NCBI GenBank assembly: GCA_025465385.1
Contig: JAODNG010000368.1
Coordinates: forward strand, 1-11,352
Source: Pseudonocardiales bacterium
GTDB lineage: Bacteria > Actinomycetota > Actinomycetes > Mycobacteriales > Pseudonocardiaceae
DNA: 11,352 bases
Direction: 5' to 3'
Shown here: in pieces, positions 1 through 4,840 of the stretch
How the letters are laid out: every line of letters begins with the position of its first letter
Numbering within the stretch: the first letter of the stretch is position 1
Notes under the pieces: generated by a model
Told to the model about the DNA's origin: nothing
The model's database searches: none
What the model saw: only the letters and a program-made list of their open reading frames with translations
Position numbers and translations under genes: made by a program

Positions 1-709
1 CCCGACTGCGGTGCACGAAACGGCACGCGTACACACCGTCGGCGGGGATCGCGGCATACCGTGCGGTCGACAGGTTCGCCGTCGGGTAACCCAGGCTGCG
101 GCCACGCTGGTCGCCGCGGACCACGATCCCCTCGACCCGGTGCGGCCGGCCCAGGGCGGTGCCAGCGGCTACCACGTCACCGGCGTCGATGCATGAGCGG
201 ATGTAGGTCGACGAAAAGGTCAGCTCGCCCTGGGAAAGCAGCCCCACGCCTGCGGCGGTGAAGCCGAACCGCCGGCCCAGGGACCGCAGCAGCTCGATGT
301 CGCCGGCCGCTTTATGCCCGAAGGTGAAGTTGTCACCCACCACCACTTCTGCCACGTGCAGGCGCTCGACGAGCACCGTGTGGACGAACTCGTCGGCTGG
401 CATCCGGGACAATTCGACGGTGAAGGGCAGCACCAGAAACACCTCGACACCAAGCTGTTCGACCAGCTCTGCCCGGCGACGAAGGGTCGTCAGCTGCGCT
501 GGATGGCTGCCGGGCCGGACCACCTCAGACGGGTGTGGGTCGAAGGTCATCAATACACTGGGAACACCCATCTCGCGGGCTCTGCGAACCGCGTGACCCA
601 CCAGCTGGACGTGACCGCGGTGCAACCCGTCGAAGACCCCGATGGTGACCACACTGCGGCCCCATCCGCTCGGGATAGCCTCTATTCCGCGCCAGCGCTG
701 CACAAGCAC
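1..709 (-). CDS. ribF: Bifunctional riboflavin kinase / FAD synthetase RibF (3' end cut off)
   Basis: Makes FMN from riboflavin (C-terminal kinase) and FAD from FMN (N-terminal adenylyltransferase) in the cytosol. Reading the minus strand from the GTG at 709 gives 236 codons without a stop, running off the left edge. The nucleotidyltransferase signature GVFDGLHRGH lies at residues 24-33, MTFDPHP at 54-60, VVVGDNFTFG at 122-131 and SSTYIR at 166-171. The kinase domain begins with GRPHRVEG (187-194) and GYPTANL (207-213). Family members are about 310-330 residues, so roughly 80-95 C-terminal residues are missing. The start is uncertain: GTG at 709 and GTG at 703 are both possible and neither has a clear Shine-Dalgarno. 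The gene follows the truB stop by about 30 nt and is probably co-transcribed with it. It is the usual last member of the infB-rbfA-truB cluster. Identification is firm; only the start is open. Confidence 0.96.
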   Translation of the reverse strand, partial: MLVQRWRGIEAIPSGWGRSVVTIGVFDGLHRGHVQLVGHAVRRAREMGVPSVLMTFDPHPSEVVRPGSHPAQLTTLRRRAELVEQLGVEVFLVLPFTVELSRMPADEFVHTVLVERLHVAEVVVGDNFTFGHKAAGDIELLRSLGRRFGFTAAGVGLLSQGELTFSSTYIRSCIDAGDVVAAGTALGRPHRVEGIVVRGDQRGRSLGYPTANLSTARYAAIPADGVYACRFVHRSR

Positions 710-739
710 CGAGGTTAACTCAGACCGGCGCGATCGAGC

Positions 740-1633
740 TCAGTCGCCCGCGGGGCGAAGCACCAGCACCGGTCGGGCGTGGCCGTCGCGCTCGGTGAGC
801 AGCGCGATGGCGTGTCCATTCGGGTCGATCGCGGCGTGCGTTGCGATCAGCCCGACCGCCGGCAGCGATCCACCATGAGCTAATACCCACGCCTGCTGGG
901 TGTCCACGGCGCGGTGGCTGAACACGGTACCCACGACTTCATCGAGCTCCGCACCTAACCGCGGTTGGGCCGACAGCTCCTCCAGCGTGCGGGCGACGTC
1001 CAGGCCGTAGGGACCCACCCGGGTGCGGCGCAGCGCGGTGAGATGTCCACCTACCCTCAACGCCGCCCCGAGGTCCCTGGCCAGCGCCCGGACGTAGGTG
1101 CCACCGCTGCATTCCACCAGGACGTCGAGGTCGGTCACGCCGTCGCCGCGACGCAGGGCGAGAAGCTCGAACCGGGACACGGTCACCGGACGGGCGGGCA
1201 ACAGCACCTGCTCACCGGCCCGAGCCAGCGCGTAGGCCCGCTTGCCATCAACCTTGATCGCGCTCACGGTGCTGGGAACCTGCTCGCTTGCGCCGCGCAG
1301 ATCCGCGATGCCCGCGAGGATCTCCTGCTCAGCCACCGCGGACGCATCGGCGCCGTAGCTGCGCTCGCCTTCGGCATCGTCGGTGTCGGTGGACATGCCC
1401 AGGCGCACCGTGGCGCGGTAGACCTTCGGCTCCAGCGGGAGATGCGCCAGCAGCTTGGTGGCCCGCTGCACGCCGCAGACCAGCACGCCGGTGGCCATCG
1501 GATCCAACGTGCCGGCGTGCCCGATCCGGCGAGTGCCCAGCAACCGGCGCAGCCGGGCGACGACGTCATGCGACGTCATCCCGGCTGGCTTGTCCACCAC
1601 CACCAGGCCACCCGGCGCCAACGCAGCAGTCAT
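740..1633 (-). CDS. truB: tRNA pseudouridine(55) synthase TruB
   Basis: Isomerises U55 to pseudouridine in the T-loop of tRNAs. The protein is 297 residues, close to the usual actinobacterial length. The motif GHAGTLDPMATG includes the catalytic aspartate at residue 44. VDKPAGMTSHDVV (13-25) precedes it, and VSAIKVDGKRAYALAR and CSGGTYVRALARDLG are the other conserved catalytic-domain blocks. The last 70 or so residues would form the PUA-like RNA-binding domain (SLPAVG, then IALL and VLRPA). I chose ATG 1633 over an in-frame TTG at 1693 because the longer form would overlap the flavoprotein gene and add 20 unconserved residues. A GGTGGGG stretch lies just upstream of the ATG. The gene begins 25 nt after the flavoprotein stop and is followed about 30 nt later by ribF, so co-transcription is likely. 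Family and reaction are clear from the motifs. Confidence 0.96.
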   Translation of the reverse strand: MTAALAPGGLVVVDKPAGMTSHDVVARLRRLLGTRRIGHAGTLDPMATGVLVCGVQRATKLLAHLPLEPKVYRATVRLGMSTDTDDAEGERSYGADASAVAEQEILAGIADLRGASEQVPSTVSAIKVDGKRAYALARAGEQVLLPARPVTVSRFELLALRRGDGVTDLDVLVECSGGTYVRALARDLGAALRVGGHLTALRRTRVGPYGLDVARTLEELSAQPRLGAELDEVVGTVFSHRAVDTQQAWVLAHGGSLPAVGLIATHAAIDPNGHAIALLTERDGHARPVLVLRPAGD

Positions 1634-1658
1634 GACCCCACCGGCGCTCGCCGCGTCG

Positions 1659-2840
1659 TCACGCACGGGCTGCGTCGAACAGCGGCAGTCCAAGGCAGGT
1701 CCGGCCGACGAAGTCGTGCAACGCCTCGGTGGTGGGCGCCATCACCCGGGCCCCGAGCGCATCGCGGAACAACCGCTCGATACCGAGCTCCTTGCGAAAC
1801 GCGGCGTCACCACACAACTGCAGCGCCCCGTCAGCGACCTCTGATGCTGCCTCCGCCGCTACCGCCTTGACCTCCAGCACCCGAAGCGTCGCGTCGTCAC
1901 GCCCGGTGGCCAAGGCTTCCAGGGTGTCCCGCAGGAACGCCCGAACGCCGTCGGTCCGGATGCGCAGCCGGGCGAATGCTGCCCGGGAAACCGGCTGCTC
2001 GACGAGCGTCTCGTCGAGATGCTGCAGCCGGCTGCGGGCGAGGTGTGCGCCGGCTTCGGCGACCAGTGCCTCCATGATGCCCAGCGACAGTGCCGCGTTG
2101 AGTACCAGCAAGGTTGGCAATGCAGTGACCATCGCGATGTCCCACCCCGCTCCGTCGTTCCCTAGCCGGGCGTCGGCGGGCACCATCACATTCACCCCGG
2201 ACACCGGGCTGGAGGCGCTGCCGCGCAGGCCCAGGCCGTCGAACTTGGCCGCCACCCGCAGCCCGGCCGCCTTGCCAGGTACCAGCCACAGGGTCATGGC
2301 GCCTCCCGCAGCCGTTTTCTGGCAAGCCAGCGGCCGGCTCGACCACACGTAGCTGTCGGCGTGCCCAGCAGAGGTCACCCAGCTCTTGCGGGCGTCGAGC
2401 GCGACGGTGTCGCCGTCGCCGGCTTTGGCAGTGCCGATCGGCGCCCAGAAGTGGCTGCGGGAGCCGACCTCGGAGAACGCCAGGCTGCTCAGATGATCGC
2501 CGCGGGCGATCAGGCGACGGACGTCCTGCGGCCCATGGGCTTCGATGACGGCAACCGCCGCATAGTGCATCAACATCACTGTGGCGGTCGAAGCGCACCT
2601 AGCACCCACCGTCTCGATGACGTGTGCGGCCGCCTCGAGTGACTCGCCACCACCCCCGACATTGCGCGCGCTGAGCAGGCCGAGTAGGCCAGCCTCCCCG
2701 AGGGCCTGCACACCCTCGCGTGGAAAGGCCCCGGTCCGGTCGATCTCGGCGGCTTGCGGGCCGACCGATCGCTCGATGACGGCCGATAGCACCGACTCGT
2801 AGCCCGTTGCGGTCACCGGAAATTCTGGAGCCATACCCAT
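1659..2840 (-). CDS. Acyl-CoA dehydrogenase-like flavoprotein, atypical active site
   Basis: A 393-residue protein with the full acyl-CoA dehydrogenase fold order: an N-terminal helical domain (about 15-115), a middle beta-domain with FSEVGSR (122-128), the flavin-contacting WVTSAGHADSYV (154-165) and GLGLRGSASS (202-211), and a C-terminal helical domain ending CGDAAFRKELGIERLFRD (343-360), then MAPTTEA (367-373). Members normally oxidise acyl thioesters with FAD and pass electrons to ETF. Here the catalytic Glu of the usual YEGT block aligns with Ala368, and the alternative base of isovaleryl-CoA/long-chain enzymes aligns with Pro242/Thr243, so neither base is visible. It may be a dehydrogenase with another base, an oxidase or a monooxygenase-like relative. 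ATG 2840 is well supported by GGGAGA seven bases upstream. It sits between nrnA and truB, 25 nt before truB, where no fatty-acid enzyme is expected in the canonical cluster. Substrate unknown. Confidence 0.88.
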   Translation of the reverse strand: MGMAPEFPVTATGYESVLSAVIERSVGPQAAEIDRTGAFPREGVQALGEAGLLGLLSARNVGGGGESLEAAAHVIETVGARCASTATVMLMHYAAVAVIEAHGPQDVRRLIARGDHLSSLAFSEVGSRSHFWAPIGTAKAGDGDTVALDARKSWVTSAGHADSYVWSSRPLACQKTAAGGAMTLWLVPGKAAGLRVAAKFDGLGLRGSASSPVSGVNVMVPADARLGNDGAGWDIAMVTALPTLLVLNAALSLGIMEALVAEAGAHLARSRLQHLDETLVEQPVSRAAFARLRIRTDGVRAFLRDTLEALATGRDDATLRVLEVKAVAAEAASEVADGALQLCGDAAFRKELGIERLFRDALGARVMAPTTEALHDFVGRTCLGLPLFDAARA

Positions 2841-2845
2841 GACTG

Positions 2846-2851
2846 TCTCCC
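2846..2851 (-). promoter_or_regulatory. Shine-Dalgarno of the acyl-CoA dehydrogenase-like gene
   Basis: Minus-strand GGGAGA ends five bases before ATG 2840, and its GGAG core lies seven bases before it. It fixes the start at 2840 rather than the in-frame ATG at 2834. It also shows independent translation initiation, as expected after the 122-nt gap that follows nrnA. Confidence 0.7.
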
Positions 2852-2906
2852 ACGGTTTCGAGGCGGTGCCGATTTGGCGACGGTGGCGGTTGCGCTTCCG
2901 CGGCGG

Positions 2907-2934
2907 GCCGCTGACCTTACCGAACTTCAGCGGC
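2907..2934 (-). terminator. 8-bp hairpin after nrnA, possible terminator or operator
   Basis: GCCGCTGA (2907-2914) and TCAGCGGC (2927-2934) form a perfect 8-bp inverted repeat around a 12-nt loop. It begins about 28 nt after the nrnA stop and ends about 66 nt before the flavoprotein start. No U tract follows on the minus strand, so it would be a weak or U-less terminator. The spaced dyad could equally be a regulator's operator for the flavoprotein-truB-ribF part. The sequence alone does not choose between these. Confidence 0.4.
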
Positions 2935-2962
2935 GTGACGTTGCAGGTGCGGTGTGCCCGGG

Positions 2963-3967
2963 TCAGGCCAGGGGCGCGCGGTGCAGGGCCCGACGCAGCG
3001 CGTCCAGCACGTCCTCAGCACTGCCGTCGGCCGTGAAGCCAGCCGCGAGGCGGTGACCGCCACCGCCGAACTCGGCCGCGGCGGCGGAGACATCGAGGCG
3101 CTGCTGAGCGCGCAGCGACACCGTCCATCGGTCCGGACCGGCTTCCTTGATCACCGCGGCGACCTCGGCCTCCGACGTGGTCCGCACGAGATCCACTACG
3201 GCTTCGACCTCCTCGCGGCGCAGGCCCGCTGTGTCGGCCAACCGCACCGTGGTGTGTACCAGTCCGAGGCCCTGGGCCGATGTCGGCTCGAATCGGGCCC
3301 GACCGAGAACCGCTCCCAGCATGGCCAACCAGCCGAAGGGGTGGGTGTCCAGTAGTTCCCGGGTGAGGGCGTTGGGATCAACGCCCGCGGCCAACAGCCG
3401 GGCAGCGATCGCGTGAGTGCCAGGGTCGGCGCGCCGAAAGCAGCTGGTGTCGGTGACCAGACCAGCGTAGAGGCAACGCGCGATCGGCTCGTCCAGCGGT
3501 ATCTCCAGCTTGTCTAGCAGCTCCAGGACGAGCACCGCGGTAGCCTCCGCGCCGGCATCAACCAGATGGTGGGTCCCGAATCCTCCGTTGGTGGCGTGGT
3601 GGTCGATCACGAGCACGGCGCCTGCGGTGTCTACCCGATCTGCGAGGCAGCCCAGCCGGCTCCGGCTCGCCGTGTCGAGGGCGACGAGCAGCTCCGGCCG
3701 CGCCGGTACCTGGCCTGGAGACACGATCAGATCGGCGACGTCCAGCGCCCGCAGCGATTGCGGGGTCTGTCCTGCCTCACCGAAAGTAACCCGCACTGTG
3801 GCGCCGCGCCGGCGAAGTGCCATGCCCAAAGCCAGCGCGCTACCCAGCGCGTCGGCGTCGGGTTGCACGTGGGCAACCAATGTGACGTCCTTGGCGCGGC
3901 CGACAACCGCTGCGGCGGCGGCTAGTTCCAGATCCCACAAGTCCCGGTCGCGGCTGCGGTCAGTCAT
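2963..3967 (-). CDS. nrnA: DHH/DHHA1 phosphoesterase, NrnA-type oligoribonuclease / cyclic dinucleotide hydrolase
   Basis: A 334-residue cytosolic, Mn-dependent phosphoesterase. Family members degrade nanoRNAs and pAp. The mycobacterial homologue (Rv2837c) also cleaves c-di-AMP and related linear dinucleotides; that part is family knowledge, not visible here. Metal-binding motifs are complete: HVQPDADALGS (33-43), LVALDTAS (94-101, Asp98), the defining DHH (122-124) and GLVTDTSCF (169-177, Asp173). The C-terminal DHHA1 substrate-binding domain carries GGGGHRLAAGF (301-311). I chose ATG 3967 because the protein then begins a few residues before the conserved helix. Longer in-frame starts reach up to 31 codons deeper into rbfA and add a basic, proline-rich unconserved tail. 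The start overlaps the rbfA stop by 8 nt (ATGACTGA), implying translational coupling. Linking RNA-fragment turnover with 30S maturation genes is common in actinobacteria. Confidence 0.94.
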   Translation of the reverse strand: MTDRSRDRDLWDLELAAAAAVVGRAKDVTLVAHVQPDADALGSALALGMALRRRGATVRVTFGEAGQTPQSLRALDVADLIVSPGQVPARPELLVALDTASRSRLGCLADRVDTAGAVLVIDHHATNGGFGTHHLVDAGAEATAVLVLELLDKLEIPLDEPIARCLYAGLVTDTSCFRRADPGTHAIAARLLAAGVDPNALTRELLDTHPFGWLAMLGAVLGRARFEPTSAQGLGLVHTTVRLADTAGLRREEVEAVVDLVRTTSEAEVAAVIKEAGPDRWTVSLRAQQRLDVSAAAAEFGGGGHRLAAGFTADGSAEDVLDALRRALHRAPLA

Positions 3968-4412
3968 CGTCTTCGGCAACGTCCCGTGGGGGGCGGTACG
4001 GGTCGGGATCACCGGCGGGCGACGCGTCCGCGGCGATGCTGGCAACCTTCGCATCAGCATCGCGCGCCTGCGCCAGCAACTCGTCGATCCGGCGCACCCC
4101 GTCTGGGATGTCGTCGCAGCGGAAGGTCAGGGTAGGAGTGAACCGGACGCCTGTTTCACGTCCGACAAGGGAACGCAAGACTCCGGTCGCACTCGCCAGT
4201 GCGGCGGCTGCTCCGGCAGTATCCGGCGGCTTATCGACGCTCTCGCCAAGCACCGTGTAGTAGACCGTCGCGTCCCGCAGATCGCCGGTGACCTTTGCAT
4301 CAGTGATCGTCACCATCGTCAGCCGCGGATCCTTGACCTCGTGTTCCAAGCCGGATGCGACGATCTTGGCGATCCGTTTGGCGAGCCGTCGCGCCCTTGG
4401 GGGGTCGGCCAT
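3960..4412 (-). CDS. rbfA: 30S ribosome-binding factor RbfA
   Basis: RbfA binds the immature 30S subunit near the 5' helix of 16S rRNA and is needed for late maturation and cold adaptation. The 150-residue product begins MADPPRARRLAKRIAKIVA and shows the family core: VKDPRLTMVTITDAKVTGDL (about 26-45), VYYTVLG (49-55), then LRSLVGRETGVRFTPTLTF and the DD of the KH-like fold (about 79-100). The last 45 residues are acidic and proline-rich, as in other actinobacterial RbfA proteins, and are probably disordered. ATG 4412 has AGAGGA ten bases upstream (4423-4428). It lies 20 nt after the ylxP stop and overlaps nrnA by 8 nt. Confidence 0.96.
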   Translation of the reverse strand: MADPPRARRLAKRIAKIVASGLEHEVKDPRLTMVTITDAKVTGDLRDATVYYTVLGESVDKPPDTAGAAAALASATGVLRSLVGRETGVRFTPTLTFRCDDIPDGVRRIDELLAQARDADAKVASIAADASPAGDPDPYRPPRDVAEDDD

Positions 4413-4432
4413 CGCAGCGTTGTCCTCTCGCG

Positions 4433-4732
4433 CTAATCATCATCTGGACCCAGTATCCGGTGCCGGGCCGACAGCAGGTCCAGCTCGGGCCGTCCGGCCA
4501 CCAAGCGCTCGCATGCGGCGAGCACCTCCCGCACGTGGCCGGCGTCGGCTGCAACGGCGGCCACCCCGATCAAAGATCGCCGGTGCAGGTCCACATGCCC
4601 GGCCTCGGCCGCCGCGACTTCGAAGCGTCGCCGGAGCTCGGCGATCACCGGTCGCACCAGCGAGCGCTTCTGCTTCAGGGAGTGGACGTCGCCGAACAGG
4701 ACGTCCAACTCCACAGCGCCGACGTACACCAC
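4433..4732 (-). CDS. ylxP: YlxP / DUF503 family protein
   Basis: A small 99-residue protein of the DUF503 family, named ylxP in Bacillus subtilis, where it also lies between infB and rbfA. Function is not established; the position suggests a role in ribosome assembly or translation. Family features are visible: VELDVLFGDVHSLKQKRS (7-24, the HSLK-KR signature), a following basic helix, and SLIGVAAVAAD (53-63). The C-terminus (RILGPDDD) is acidic. The start is the GTG at 4732, preceded by a GGTGGTGA stretch. It begins 108 nt after the infB stop, downstream of a strong hairpin, and ends 20 nt before rbfA. The usual DUF503 length is 90-100, so it looks intact. Confidence 0.9.
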   Translation of the reverse strand: MVYVGAVELDVLFGDVHSLKQKRSLVRPVIAELRRRFEVAAAEAGHVDLHRRSLIGVAAVAADAGHVREVLAACERLVAGRPELDLLSARHRILGPDDD

Positions 4733-4793
4733 TCACCACCGGTTGATAGCTGGTGAGGACCACCGCGCACAGGCGGTCCTGGAAGATCACCGC

Positions 4794-4835
4794 TGCTGGG
4801 GTTGGTGGTCCTTGGCGGGGCCACCAACCCCAGCA
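4794..4835 (-). terminator. 15-bp perfect hairpin between infB and ylxP
   Basis: TGCTGGGGTTGGTGG (4794-4808) is the exact reverse complement of CCACCAACCCCAGCA (4821-4835), with a 12-nt loop. On the minus strand it begins 5 nt after the infB stop. No run of U follows, which is tolerated by many actinobacterial terminators. Because ylxP, rbfA and nrnA continue in the same direction, it is more likely a partial terminator or a 3'-end stabiliser than an absolute operon end. A second, imperfect pairing lies just downstream (4756-4766 with 4773-4780). Confidence 0.65.
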
Positions 4836-4840
4836 AACGA

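Noticed and set aside
1634..1693. Upstream TTG start for truB at 1693
   Set aside because: It would overlap the flavoprotein gene and adds 20 residues that do not resemble TruB. ATG 1633 is better placed.
965..1870. A 301-codon plus-strand reading frame opposite truB and the flavoprotein
   Set aside because: Its translation is rich in Arg, His, Gln and Ala with no recognisable domain, and the opposite strand encodes clear TruB motifs. It is an antisense shadow typical of high-G+C DNA.
3510..4436. A 308-codon plus-strand reading frame opposite nrnA and rbfA
   Set aside because: It spans two well-supported minus-strand genes, has Ser/Arg-rich composition without domains and shows no SD.
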